Below, in pieces: positions 46,841 through 58,490 of a stretch of 64,000 bases of DNA. The stretch's first letter is position 1; every line of letters starts with the position of its first letter. Position numbers and translations under genes: made by a program. The notes beneath the pieces were generated by a model. That model was given only the letters and a program-made list of their open reading frames with translations. It searched no databases and was not told the origin of the DNA. The DNA is from Pelodiscus sinensis (lineage: Eukaryota > Chordata > Testudines > Trionychidae), in assembly GCF_049634645.1 (NCBI RefSeq), contig NC_134715.1:69632001-69696000 (forward strand), written 5' to 3'.

Positions 46841-47545
46841 GAATCACAGAATCATAGACCACTTGAAACTAGAAGGAACCTTCAGAGATCATGTCCAGTC
46901 CCCAGCCTTTACAACAGGACCAATCGCCATCTAGATCAGCCCCAACAGGTGTTTATCTAACCTGCTCTTAAATATCTGCAATGGATGGAGATTCCACAAC
47001 CTCTCTAGGCAATTTATTCTACTGCTTAATCACTCTGACAGTTAAGCTTTTCCTAATGTCTAACCTAAACCTCCCCTGCTGCAATTTAAGACCATTGCTT
47101 ATTGTCCTATAATCAGAGATTAAGGAGAATAGTTTTTCTCCCTTCTCTTTGTAACACCCTTTCAGATTCTTTAAAGCAGTTGTCATGTCTCCTCTCGGTA
47201 TTATTTTTTCCAGACTGAACAAACCCAGTTCTTTCAGTCTTCCCTCATAGGCCATGTTTTCTAGGCTTTAATCAATTTTGTTCTTCTCTGGACCTTCTCC
47301 AATTTCTCCACACCTTTCCTTAAATGTGAGGCCCAGAAGAGGACACAATACTCCAATTGAAGTCTAATCAGTGCATAGTAGAGCAGAAGAATTCATTCCC
47401 ATATCTTGCTTACAATACTTCTGTTAATGCATCCCAGATTCATGTTTGCTTTTTTGCAACAGTATCACACTGTTGGCTCCTTTTTAGCTTGTGGTCTACT
47501 GTAACCCTTCCTGTATATTTCCATAGGTTCACACAGTATTCATTC
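46841..47545 (-). mobile_element. CR1 3' portion, antisense
   Basis: The left end is the tail in reverse complement (GAATCACAGAATCATAG). The minus strand then reads the C-terminal ORF2: an open piece at 47019-47255 includes 'YEGRLKELGLFSLEK', 'NGLKLQQGRFRLDIRK' and 'LTVRVIKQ'. Frame breaks elsewhere. It is younger-looking than the 4.2 kb and 36 kb copies. Confidence 0.88.
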
Positions 47546-50500
47546 TGAATTTACAAGCATAATTTCATTTTGTTTCCATTAGTTATACTGCAATTCAGTA
47601 TTTCTCAGACTACCATTAGCTTAAATTGTCATTTTGAATAGGCATGGTAAGTGCAAAATAAATACATAAAAACTAAAACCAAACAGCATGATGAAAATAT
47701 CATTCCAATATGAAATTTTGATCAGAAGAATCCTTCACAAGGTCTTGATTTTGAAACTTAACTGAGGTTTACTTTTCATCTCAGCTCATACAGAGAATCT
47801 TAATGAAACTTTAATGAGTACTCTTACGATGCTTTGAAATGTGATCAATCATTTAACTTCGCTGCTTATTTAATCAAAGAATCAAAGCTAAAGAGTTTAC
47901 CTCACATGCATATTCTGAAAAAATAATAGTTGCTGTTTTATTTTGACACCTCTACTGGTTTGATAAGAACTTGCACCATTATTGAGTATACTTTTGAAAC
48001 TAGAATATGTAATAGAGCTGTCTTCATAATTAATATAACTCACTTCAATAGCAATGTAACCAGAAAAGAGGCCTCCAATCTACCTAACAAAATATAACTG
48101 TTATATTAAATAGTTAAAATATAGGGTGATCATACTGTGTTTAGACCACTTTATTCAGATACAAAGAAAACAACAACAGATATTGAATAAATGGAAGCAT
48201 GGAATCCAATCAAGGAAACCCCAACCCTGATAGTGTTATAATGGTTGGTGGATTTCTTTGCTTTTAGTTTTGATAATTTTGTTAACTTGTATCATAATAT
48301 ATGGGAATCTCATTTTAAGTTGCTTGAATAGATTGTTCATATAGGGAGCATTTTACAGAATGGCCAATTAATAGCTGAATTTGGGGGCTCGTAGGTGGTT
48401 TTCATGTGGATGAAAAATTGGTGATATACAGTCAGGATATTTTCTTTGCCTTATCACACAGGCAACTGACCATTGACTCTAAACACTAAATATCCCCTAT
48501 CATATTCTAAGATTTTTTTTATCAGAGCCTCCACTTTCTTTGGGGGATCAAACACTAGTTTCAGGACAATTTCCATAACAGCATTACTAAATGTTTCACA
48601 CAAACAAAATTCAAATTTTTAAGTAATGATAAGAAGAGATAGATAAAGTGGGGCATAAGTCAAATAGCCTGCAATTTAAGTATGTCTCCAGGTTTTTAAA
48701 AATATTCTTGTCATTTCTAAATTTGCTTTTAAAATATGTTATGTTTTTATATTTCTCCCTTGAAATTTTATTTCCACCACTGTTTAAACAAAAACACGTC
48801 CCGCCAAACAGCATCTGGAATACCAGTATTAGGAAAAGTGGGAACTTGCCATTCCCACACTTCTTTTCCCACTCACTAAATCTGAATTTCAGTTTCTCTG
48901 GGATCATTTAAATGTTAGCCTTAATTATTAATAATTTGAAGATTTTTCAAAAAAGCCTATGAGAAATGGGTGCCAAATTCTATCTGGCTTAAATGCTTTT
49001 AAAACCCCTCTCTCCCCCCAATATTATGAATTTAAATTATTTTGACTTTTTTAACCTTGCCTAATTGTTTTTCCCTTTACAAAATACAAAGAAATAAAAT
49101 GCAAAAATCTCCTACATGTATGAGCAATAATGATATTTGACTCAGCCTGTATGAGTAGGTTCGTGGAATTCTGTCAGTGGATAACTGTTATGTGCATCAT
49201 TCTTATTCTAGAAATGTTTAACTGAAAAGAGGCTTACTCAGAAGTACAATTATGTGTCAGCCACCATACCACTTGGAGGAGGAGTATGTGACACCATCTC
49301 AGGCAGAGTTCTAAGCATCATTGTGCCTAAGAGAGGCACCGTGAAATCCAGAGCTCTGAGGTCCATAGCATAGCTGTTTTGCCGTCCTTATACAGGGATT
49401 CAGCATTTATAGCTGGCACAGAGAGTAACAGGCAGAGCATGACTATGCGTCTGTTTCTTTCTTGATGACTTTTGAAGCTAGGACTGCTATCCGCATGCAG
49501 CCTGTGCATTTCTGGAGCACAAGGAGCATAACTGTTCCAGAACCCCTTATGGGGGAGTAATGTAGGTGAGGCTTGATGGTGAGCAAAGATGCATTATCAC
49601 AGAGCCAGCACAATTTTTCTGTGTATTTAAACACTGCGTGCATATTTTGAAGATATGTGGCATTGTAGTACCTGTAGTCGTGTCATTTGCTATTTTCTTG
49701 CGCACACATAGCAGCTCATCTGTGTATTTCATGACATGGCAGACACTGAGCTGTATCCATTTTAAATTATGAAGAGTTAATTGTTTAATTGTTCCACTTA
49801 ATCTGTGTTCTGTAATGGATAGTCCTTTCATTAGCGATGTGCCAGTAGTGGAGTATGTCTGAAAAAAATCTAGTCTAAGAGATTATGTAAGGCTATGTAT
49901 GTGTAACTCAAAGCAAAGTGTTGTGCCCTGTCTTCATTTTGTTTTCAGAGCCAAGTACATATCATTGTGAAGGGAACAATAAACACTTCCACTTCTTATA
50001 GTCTGAAACTTGGCAGGCTTTTTATATTTACTACAAGGGAAAACTATAATTCACCTCAATTCTAATTCATATTAGGAAGTGCTAGAATAATGTTATGAAG
50101 ATAAAAAAATACCACATCATGTCTATAAATTATAAAGTGTTTTGTTTCTGTTTTAAACAATATGCTTGGGTGTGTAAGGAGTCAGAAAGGGAGAGAAAAA
50201 TAGATTTCTTTTCAAAGTGACTTTTTTGGGATCTTGAAAAGAATTTGTTTTTGTTAACTAAAAGAGAGAATGATCTTGTGGTTAAGGCTGTCAGCTGAGA
50301 CTCAGAAATATGGCTTCAATTCCTGGACTACCACTGACTTCCTATACAGTCTTAAACAAATCATTTAATCTGAAATCACTGTCTGTAAAATGGGAATAAT
50401 AGAACGTTCTTTGTCTGTCATGTCTATTCAGAATGTAAATTCTTCCAGGCAAGAATGATTTTCCTATATGCTTACATAGTACTTGTCACAACTGGAATCC

Positions 50501-50661
50501 ATTATTATTATTTGCATTGTATACAGAACCAAGGGAATTATAAGCAAGTTTTTCTACCAAGTCCTAGGCTCACTTTAAAGAGCACAAATTTGGGTAGAGA
50601 GCTATTAGGGTAAGGAGAATCCACTTGAACTGCTGAAGTACTTCTTTCAGACCATTGGCAT
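47546..50661. other. Unmarked AT-rich DNA
   Basis: No gene or repeat family recognised across 3.1 kb. Open frames on both strands near 48.6-48.9 kb and 49.5-49.8 kb have no recognisable domain. Confidence 0.4.
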
Positions 50662-51140
50662 GTCATAGATTCATAGATTCCAAGACTAGAAGGGACTAGT
50701 GCTGTCATCTAGTCTGATCTACACTATGGTTCAGGCCACAGAACTTGTCTTAAATAATTACTGATAATATTTCAGTAGAAAAACATTCAAACTTAAAGTA
50801 AAATTTGTTTAATGATGGCAAATCCATCATGGCCCATTGATAAATGATTTCAGTGGTTAATTGCTCTGTTAAAAATATGCCAAACTTTCAAACATTCTTT
50901 CCAGTTTGAATTGGTCTAGCTTCAACTTCTAGGCACTGGATAGCGTTATACCTTACGCTGCTAGACTGAAGAGCTCATTTTTAAATATTTGCTGCCCATG
51001 TAGGTATTTATAGATTGTAATCAAGTCATCCCATTACTCTACTCTTTCTTTAAATAGATTGAACTCTTTGAGTCAATTACCATATGTCTATGCTCATCTA
51101 CAGTATTTACAATAACTTCAAGCAGTTCTACTTTCAACTC
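50662..51140 (-). mobile_element. CR1 3' fragment, antisense
   Basis: It starts with the reverse-complemented tail TCATAGATTCATAGATTCC. Then follow the antisense CR1 3' UTR ('TCATCTAGTCTGATC') and a worn ORF2 end ('TAGATTGTAATCAAGTCATC'). Confidence 0.75.
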
Positions 51141-51204
51141 AGCCATTAAAGTTTTGCATTTTTCTGATTTAATTTAAATCAGACATTATTCCAAAATCAC
51201 ATAT

Positions 51205-51820
51205 TCCGCGTCTACCCCCAAGCAGTTATTTCAACATAATGTCTAAATAATGTCGAGCTGGAAGGCTGCTTACTCCAATTCCTGTAACCCTCCAGCTGTG
51301 TCTACATTGGCAAGATTTTGCACAAAAGCAGCTGCTTTTGCGCAAAAACTTGCTGCCTGTCTACACTGGCCGCAAGTTCTTGCGCAAGAACACTGACATT
51401 CTACTGTAAGAAATCAGTGCTTCTTGCGCAACAACTATGATGCTCCTGCTCAGGAATAAGCCCTCTTGTGCAAGTGGCCAGTGTAGACAGGCAGCATGAA
51501 TTTCTTGTGCAAGAAAGCCCGATGGTTAAAATGGCCATCGGAGCTTTCATGTGCAAGAAAGCGTCTACACTGCCATGAGTGCTTTTGCGCAAAAGCACAT
51601 TTCTTGCTTGACAGTGTAGATGCTACATGCCAGTGTAGATGCTCTCTTGCACAAATACTCTAACGCAAAAACTCTTGCGTTACAGAGTATTTGCGCAAAA
51701 TCTTGCCAATGTAGACATAGCCTCATTGTATGAGGAATAAGAGAAGTTGGGGGAAGAGTGCTCTATCTCAAAAAAACTGCTATATTATTTCGAGTTTAGC
51801 TCTCCTGTGTAGACTTGTCC
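51205..51820. mobile_element. Outer MITE fragment split by another MITE
   Basis: The left part (51205-51293) has 'GCGTCTACCCCCAAGCAGTT' and TTATTTCAACATAATG. The right part (51723-51820) resumes 'CATTGTATGAGGAATAAG' and ends TGTGTAGACTTGTCC. The left terminus is not visible; the joined text reads as one known-type repeat. Confidence 0.55.
51294..51722. mobile_element. GTCTACAC-type MITE, multi-hairpin family, nested
   Basis: Ends are AGCTGTGTCTACATTGGCAAG and CTTGCCAATGTAGACATAGCC. Flanks TCC (51291-51293) and TCA (51723-51725) suggest a 3-bp duplication with one change. It is the same layout as 19369-19799: three hairpins, with internal TGTCTACACTGGCC / GGCCAGTGTAGACA borders and the shared 'CACTGACATTCTACTGTAAG' loop region. 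Confidence 0.82.
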
Positions 51821-51845
51821 ATAATATAAAGGTAGGAAGTTGATA

Positions 51846-52443
51846 CAGGTTAAGCCTCTAAAATCTGGGATGCTTTCATCTGGCAACCTCTGTGGTCCAG
51901 TAGGAGCACGGATATTGCAGAACCAGAGAGTCCTGGCTGGCTGGGTTCACCAGCACACCCTGGGCTGGTGGTGTGGGAGCAAATCCCTACTGGGGCTGGC
52001 ACGATGGGGAGCACAGCCCCGGCCAGAGCTTACAGCAAGGAGTGCAACCCCAGATGGGGTTAGAGGCAGCAGGGCCAGCAGCCAGGAGCACAGTCTGAGT
52101 ACAGTACTGAGGCTGACAAGGTGGGGCGTGCAGTCCCAGTCAGGGCTTGCAGTGTGGAGCACAGCCCCAATCAGGGCTGGAGTCAATGGGTCCAATAGCT
52201 GGATGTGCAGCCCAGACCAGAGCCTCAGCTGGGGTTGGAAGCAGCTGGGCAGGGTTAGCAGGGTGAGGAACGCAGCCCCAGTCATGGCTCGCACTGTGCA
52301 GGGCTAGAGGCAGCAGCAGGAAGCACAGCCTCAGCTGGGAGCCTACAGCTGGGTAGGGAACCTTGACCTCCCCTTGTCCAGCAAACTCTGTGGTTCAGGA
52401 CCACTCAGGTCCCAAAAGTGCCAGACAAGGGAGGTTCAATCTG
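51846..52443 (-). mobile_element. Tigger-like non-autonomous transposon with GC-rich core
   Basis: Ends are CAGGTTAAGCCTC on the left and, reverse complemented, CAGATTGAACCTCCCTTGTC on the right. TA borders both sides (51844-51845, 52444-52445). The subterminal GGGACCTGAGTGGTCCTGAA is shared with the copies at 18.3 and 45.9 kb. The core has imperfect ~60-bp repeats of 'GAGCACAGCCCC' type. The 155-codon open frame here is composition-driven. Confidence 0.78.
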
Positions 52444-52604
52444 TACTAAAAACAATCATAAGTTTCTTACCAGAGGTAGTGAGTAAGGATAAAAATGGAA
52501 ACTGAAATGTTACATATGAAACAAAATCCATACATACTTTCTAGAGAACAAACAATTGTAAGAAATTACCTGTCCATCTAAGAGCAGTTTTTATTCACCT
52601 AAGT

Positions 52605-53083
52605 CAGTGGTCCCCAACGTTGCATGGCTGCCGGGTGCCCGGGAGCAGAGCCACTCACATGCCGGGCACACGGGGGCGGGGCCACGCATGCGCCGCACAC
52701 TCGGGGGCGGGGCCACCCACGAGCCATGCGCCCAGGGTTGGCATTGCGCATGTGCCGTGCACCCGGGGCAGGAGCCGGCAAAGCACCCCGGGCCGGCACC
52801 ACGCATAGGCCGAGCGCCTGGGGCCACCCACGAGCCATGCGCCCCAGGCCGGCACCGCACATGTGCCGTGGGGCCGGGGCTGGGGCCGCCCACGCGCTCC
52901 GGGCCGGCCCTGCGCATGTGTCACGCGCCCAGGGGAGGGGCCGTCCATGCGTCCCGCACCTGGAGCCGGCACCATACATGTGCCGTGCTCCGGGGGCGGG
53001 GCCAGCCCTGATGTTTCAGCAGGTGCACAGAAATCCCCCAGCGGGCGCCATGGCGCCCACGGGCACCGCATTGGGGACCACTG
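52605..53083. mobile_element. hAT-type element with CpG-rich repeat core
   Basis: An exact 8-bp duplication, ACCTAAGT, flanks it (52597-52604, 53084-53091). Ends are CAGTGGTCCCCAACGTTG and, reverse complemented, CAGTGGTCCCCAATGCGG. The core is strongly CpG-rich and built from imperfect repeats of about 33-45 bp around GGGGC(GG)GGCC(A/G)CCCA-CGAGCCATGCGCCC. It supports long open frames in most phases, none with a real domain. No transposase. Confidence 0.92.
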
Positions 53084-53091
53084 ACCTAAGT

Positions 53092-53503
53092 GACCTTTAA
53101 CATGTTTCTAATCATGGTAGTCTAGGATCCTATTTTCATGAGTATAATTGACCTACCCAATTAGATCCTGAGGTTTGGGATAAAAAATGTCCCCCAAACT
53201 CATTGTGAAGCTGTGCTGCCTCTCAGATTAGAGGGAACACTGCCACCTGGGCCTTATCTCAGATGTGCTGACTTCATGTTGACTTCAAAGCCATGTTTAC
53301 CTTGTATGCAAACTGGGCTTCCATTTCTCTGGCTTAAAATGCTTAATTTACATGTGAAGTGAATCTGTCTCAGACAGGTGAATATACATACATCATTTGT
53401 CAGATAGAATCCTGACTCAGATTCAGATTTTACCTTGATTCAGATTTTTAAAATATATTTGCATTGTATATTACTTTTTACACAGTGTCCATATATATTA
53501 TAA
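53092..53503. other. Unmarked DNA
   Basis: No gene or repeat family recognised. Confidence 0.4.
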
Positions 53504-54285
53504 CTCCTACAGGAATTCTGCACCACTGTGCTAACACATATGAGTAGCTGTGCAAAATTTGCACAGAATTAATGTGCTATTCAGAATATCATGTTTTCCC
53601 CTTAGAACTGGGGCAGCAGACCAGCTGTTGGACTCTGCAGAGCCTGGTTCTCCAGCTTGCAGTTAGTCAGGTGCCTGGATCAGTGGGGACGGAGGTTCAG
53701 CACACTCTGACTGCAGGTCTTGATTCTCATCCACATGGGAATGGCATAGGCTTGGGAGGCCCGCATCTGGTGAAAGGCAGAGCCAACAGGGGCTGCACCA
53801 TATCCCACTGGCAAAGCTACACAAAGTAGAGCCTGCAGCTAGATTCTAGTGATGGCAGACGTGTTTGGATTGGAAGTCCAGATTCTGTGGGGAGAGGAAG
53901 CATGTGTCTAGGCTGAAGGTAAACCTGCAGCTGGGCTCAGGGGAAGCAGGTGTCTGGGCTCTAAGGAGAAGAGGAGCATGCTATCTCAGGAAGCTCTAGC
54001 AGAACACTAGGAGGGAGGAGACAGGTTTCTGGGCCACTGGGGGAGAAGAAAGGGGGGGAGCCCATACAGCCCTCTTCAGTACTCTCCAACCTGAACTGGA
54101 TTGCTGTAGAAGAGGTTTCTTTTAACTCTTTATTCTGGTGAATCTTTTTTGATGACATGTTTCTGATAAGTATTTTAAAATACATTACCAAAACAACTGA
54201 AACTGGTGTGATTAGATTTTTATTTTGACAAATTTACACATTCTAAAAATATTGTGTGCCGAATTTTTAACTTCTGGTGCAGAAG
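53504..54285. mobile_element. Possible non-autonomous DNA transposon
   Basis: The left edge ACTCCTACAGGAATTCTGCACCAC and the right edge CTTCTGGTGCAGAAGTA are partly inverted around GAATTCTGCACCA. TA lies at both edges. The interior is G-rich and non-coding. The terminal match is short, so the call is tentative. Confidence 0.35.
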
Positions 54286-54362
54286 TAAAAGTGTAAGATC
54301 TATTTTACAATGATATTAGCAATCAGTGTTACCTTGGCTTTCATTTAAGATTTTTGCTGGTC

Positions 54363-55253
54363 ATGTTACAAATAAATATCATGAAAGAGGTGTACCAGTT
54401 ACAGTGGGCTTCAGAGGGGGGACTGCTGGGCGAAGAAAATGGACAGTGGAAGCATGTGACTCAGAGGACCAGGCAGAGGAAAAGATGGGTCAGTAAAGGA
54501 AAAATAGAGCTCAAGAACAGTTATGTGGAGCTGGAAAATGAAGAAGGGGTACACCAGGTAGATAATGAAGATGGAAGGGTAAGGAAGAAGAGAAGAGTGG
54601 CTAGTCCCATAGATAAAGGTGAAGACTTAATGGAGACAACACCAATAATGAGCATTAGGATTACAAGGGAAAATAGGAATGGCAAGGACTTGCAGCCAGA
54701 GGAAGCTAGAGATAGACCAGAGAATTTCACTGTCACTAGGAAAAGGCAGGTCTATGTGATTGGGGACTCCTTATTGAGAAGAATAGATAGGCCTGTAACC
54801 AGAGATGATCCAGAGAATAGAAGGGTGTGCTGTCTGCCAGGTGCTAAGATACGAGATGTGGAACGGAGGTTGAAGAGAATTATTAAGGGAGCAGGAAGGA
54901 ATCCATTGATCATCCTTCATGTAGGAAAAAATGATACGGCTAGATTCTCACTGGAACGAATTAAGGGAGACTATGCTAGGCTGGGGAGAATGCTTAAGGA
55001 AATTGAGGCTCAGGTGATCTTTAGTGGGATTCTGCCTGTTCCTAGAGAAGGACAACTAAGATGTGACAGGATTATGATGATCAATAGATGGCTTAACAAA
55101 TGGTGCTATAAGGAGGGCTTTGGGATGTATGGTCACTGGGAGGCATTTATGGACAGAGGACTGTTCTCTAGAGATGGAGTTCACCTAAGTAGGGAGGGAA
55201 ATAGACTTCTAGGATGGAGGCTGGCTCAACTTATTAAGAGAGCTTTAAACTAG
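54363..55253 (+). CDS. CR1 retrotransposon ORF1 protein, SGNH/esterase-like domain
   Basis: The open frame gives about 296 residues from the first ATG at 54363; the frame is open a few codons further upstream. It corresponds to CR1 ORF1, the RNA-binding and esterase-like protein thought to help form the ribonucleoprotein. The N-terminal ~120 residues are charged and low-complexity and probably lack the usual first part, because the element is 5'-truncated. The C-terminal half keeps the SGNH signature: GDS at about residues 137-139 (counting from the open frame's first codon at 54354), GKND at 191-194 and DGVH at 274-277. Serine, asparagine and histidine are all in place. It ends 'LIKRALN' and stops 18 bp before the open frame of ORF2, in a different phase. 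It has no internal stop, in contrast to the other CR1 copies in this window. Whether it is transcribed cannot be seen. Confidence 0.85.
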   Translation: MLQINIMKEVYQLQWASEGGLLGEENGQWKHVTQRTRQRKRWVSKGKIELKNSYVELENEEGVHQVDNEDGRVRKKRRVASPIDKGEDLMETTPIMSIRITRENRNGKDLQPEEARDRPENFTVTRKRQVYVIGDSLLRRIDRPVTRDDPENRRVCCLPGAKIRDVERRLKRIIKGAGRNPLIILHVGKNDTARFSLERIKGDYARLGRMLKEIEAQVIFSGILPVPREGQLRCDRIMMINRWLNKWCYKEGFGMYGHWEAFMDRGLFSRDGVHLSREGNRLLGWRLAQLIKRALN

Positions 55254-58200
55254 GAATTTGGGGGAGACGGTTGGGAGATGCCCAGGTATTCTCTACGCCA
55301 GATTTTAACACTGAGAGGGAGGAAAACGAAGTAAGAAAGGATATAGCTGGGGGTGGGAGAATGAACATGAGGAAGGGTGGGGTGGATACTAGTCTTATAG
55401 GTCATATTGGAGGTATAACGTCTGTGCCAAATTGGGTAAAGAATGTGAATGAGGCCAAACAGCAAAAATTAAGATGTTTGTACACCAATGCGAGGAGCCT
55501 AGGTAACAAAAAGGAGGAACTAGAGCTATTGGTCCAGGAAGTGAAACCAGATATTATAGGAATAACAGAAACATGGTGGAATACTAGGCATGACTGGAGT
55601 ACGGGTATTGAAGGGTATGTGCTGTTTAGGAAAGACAGAAATAAGGGTAAAGGTAGTGGAGTCGCATTGTATATCAAAGATGAGGTAAATTGTAAAGAAA
55701 TAAAAAGTGATGGAATGGAGAAAACAGAGTCCGTTTGGACAAAAATCACATTGGGGAAGAAAACTAACAGATCCTCCCTTGGGGTGTGTTATAGACCACC
55801 AGGATCCAATCTGGATATGGATAGAGACCTCTTTAATGTTTTTAATGAAGTAAATACTCAGGGAAACTGTGTAATCATGGGAGATTTCAACTTTCCAGAT
55901 ATAGACTGGAGAACAAGTGCTAGTAATAATAATAGGGCTCAGATTTTCCTAGATGTGATAGCTGATGAATTCCTTCATCAAGTAGTTGCTGAACCAACAA
56001 GGGCAGATGCTATTTTAGATTTGGTTTTGGTGAGTAGCGAGGACCTCATAGATGAAATGGTTGTAGGAGACAACCTTTGCTCGAGTGATCATGAGCTAAT
56101 TCAGTTTAAATTAAATGGAAGGATAAACAAAAATAAATCTGAGACTAGGGTTTTTGATTTCAAAAGGGCTAACTTTAGTAAATTAGTTAGGGAAGTTGAT
56201 TGGACTAAAGAAATTATGGATCTTAAAGTGGAGGAGGCCTGGAATTATTTTAAGTTAAAGTTGCAGAAGCTGTCAGAAGCCTGCATCCCTAGAAAGGGGA
56301 AAAAATGTATAGGCAGGTGTGTTAGACCAAGCTGGATGAGCAAGCATCTCATAAAGGTGATTAAGAAAAAGCAGAAAGCATATAAGGAGTGGAAAATGGG
56401 AGGGATCAGTAAAGAAAGCTACCTTATTGAGGTTAGAGCATGTAGGGATAAAGTGAGAAAGGCTAAAAGTCAGGTAGAGTTGGACCTTGCAAAGGGAATT
56501 AAAACCAATAGTAAAAGGTTTTATAGCCATATAAATAGGAAAAAACAAAAAAAGAAGAAGTAGGACCGCTAATTACTAAGGATGGAGTGGAGGTTAAGGA
56601 TAATCTAGGAATGGCCCAATATTTGAACAAATACTTTGCTTCAGTCTTTAATGAGGCTAATGAAAAGCTTAGGGATAATGGTAAGTTAACAAATGGGACT
56701 AAAGATAAGGAGGTAGATATTACCATATCCGAAGTAAAAGCCAAACTTGAACAGCTTAATGGGAGTAAATGGGGGCCCAGATAATCTTCATCCAAGAATA
56801 TTAAAGGAACTGGCATGTGAACTTGCAAGTCCATTAGCAAAAATTTTTAATAATCTCTAAACTCAGGGGTTGTACCATTTGACTGGAGAATTGCTAATAT
56901 AGTTTCGATTTTTAAGAAAGGGAAAAAAAGCGACCCGGGTAACTATAGGCCTGTTAGTTTGAAATATGTAGTATGTAAGATCCTGGAAAAAATTTTGAAG
57001 GAGAAAGTAGTTAGAGACATTGAGGCTAATGGCAATTGGGACAAATTACAACATGGTTTTACAAAAGGTAGATCGTGCCAAACCAACCTGATCTCCTTTT
57101 TTGAGAAAGTAACAGATTTTTTAGATAAAGGAAATGCAGTGGATCTGATCTACCTCGACTTTAGTAAGGCATTTGATACAGTACCACATGGGGAATTATT
57201 GGTTAAATTGGAAAAGATAGGGATTAATTTGAAAGTTGAGAGGTGGATAAGCACCTGGTTAAAGGGGAGACTACAGCAGGTCATACTGAAAGGTGAACTG
57301 TCAGGTTGGAGGAAGGTTACTAGCGGAGTTCCTCAGGGATCAGTTTTGGGGCCAATTTTATTTAATCTTTTTATTGCTGATCTTGGCACCAAAAGTGGAA
57401 GTGTCCTAATAAAATTTGCGGATGACACAAAGTTGGGAGCTATTGCCAATTCAGAAAAGGATTGGGATATCATACAGGAAGATCTGGATGATCTTGTAAA
57501 TTGGAGTGATAGCAATAGGATGAAATTTAATAGTGAGAAATGTAAGGTTATACATTTAGGGATTAATAACAAGAATTTTAGTTATAAGCTGGGGACACAT
57601 CAGTTGGAAGTAATGGAGGAGGAGAAGGACCTCGGAGTCATGGTTGATTATAGAATGACTATGAGCCACCATTGTGACATGGCCGTGAAAAAGGCTAATA
57701 CGATCTTGGGATGTATTAGGCGAGGTATTTCCAGTAAGGATAAGGAGGTATTAGTGCCATTATACAAGGCATTGGTGAGATCCCAGTTGGAATACTGTGT
57801 GCAGTTCTGGTCTCCCATGTTTAAGAAGTATGAATTCAAACTGGAACAGGTACAAAGAAGGGCCACTAGGATGATCCGAGGAATGGAAAACCTGTCTTAT
57901 GAAAGGAGACTCAAGGAGCTTGGCTTGTTTACTTTAACCAAAAGAAGGCTGAGGGGGACATGATTGCACTTTTTAAATATATTAGAGGGATAAATACCAA
58001 GGAGGGAGAGGAATTATTTAAGTTTAATACCAATGTGGACACAAGAACAAATGGATATAAGCTGGCTAGTAGGAAGTTTAGACTTGATATTAGACGAAGG
58101 TTTCTAACCATTAGAGGAGTGAGGTTCTGGAATGGCCTTCCAAGGGAAGTAGTGGGGGCAAAAGATCTTTCTGGGTGTCTAGCTGATGAGTCTTGCCCAC

Positions 58201-58490
58201 ATGCTCAGGGTTTAGCTGATCGCCATATTTGGGGTCGGGAAGGAATTTTCCTCCAGGGTAGATTGGCAGAGGCCCTGGAGGTTTTTCGCCTTCCTCTGTA
58301 GCATGGGGTACAGATCACAGATAGAGGATTCTCTGCATCTTGGGATCTTCAAAGTATTCGAAGGTTTCAATATCTGAGATATAGGTGAGAGGATTATTCT
58401 AGGAGGGGTGGGTGAGATTTTGTGGCCTGCACTGTGCAGGGGGTCAGACTAGATGATCATAATGGTCCCTTCTGACCTTAAAGTCTATGA
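54385..58490 (+). mobile_element. Near-full-length CR1 LINE
   Basis: About 4.1 kb of a CR1 in sense: most of ORF1, all of ORF2, and a 3' UTR ending 'GGTCCCTTCTGACCTTAAAG' with a TCTATGAG tail. Full CR1 elements are about 4.5 kb, so only the 5' UTR and the start of ORF1 seem missing; the 5' boundary is estimated. The 3' UTR has a short stem, GGTCAGA...TCTGACC, close to the end, where the reverse transcriptase of this group recognises its RNA. A palindromic MITE (58491-58850) is inserted at the tail. Confidence 0.9.
55271..58301 (+). pseudogene. CR1 ORF2: AP-endonuclease plus reverse transcriptase, four frameshifts
   Basis: Five open pieces cover one protein. Piece 1 (55271-56560) holds the apurinic-type endonuclease: 'LYTNARSLGNK', E100 in 'GITETWW', D205 and N207 in 'MGDFNFPDIDW', and 'SSDHEL' at 271-276. 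Piece 2 (56560-56775) is the linker; piece 3 (56777-56857) continues it. Piece 4 (56860-57955) is the reverse transcriptase, with 'NYRPVSL', 'HGFTKGRSCQTNL', 'YLDFSKAFDTVPH', 'SGVPQGSVLGPILFNLFI' and the catalytic 'KFADDTKLG' near 57,410-57,435. Piece 5 (to the stop at 58301) is the C-terminal domain. Breaks lie near 56,550 (A-rich run), 56,773 (GGGGG), 56,855 and 57,954 (GGGGG). Within pieces there are no stops and every catalytic residue I can name is present. Recently inactivated, or mis-assembled at homopolymers. Confidence 0.9.

Noticed and set aside
47546..50661. Possible host exon in the longest repeat-poor stretch
   Set aside because: No frame showed a recognised domain or convincing splice sites; absence of annotated repeats alone is not evidence of a gene.
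52605..53083. CpG-rich block considered as a host gene promoter island
   Set aside because: It has exact hAT ends and an 8-bp duplication, and no gene starts nearby.
52599..53100. Cluster of six or more long frames on both strands
   Set aside because: CpG-rich tandem core of the hAT element 52605-53083; stops are rare simply because the sequence lacks A and T.
54521..54736. Minus-strand frames opposite the CR1
   Set aside because: Shadows of ORF1 and ORF2 with no recognisable content.
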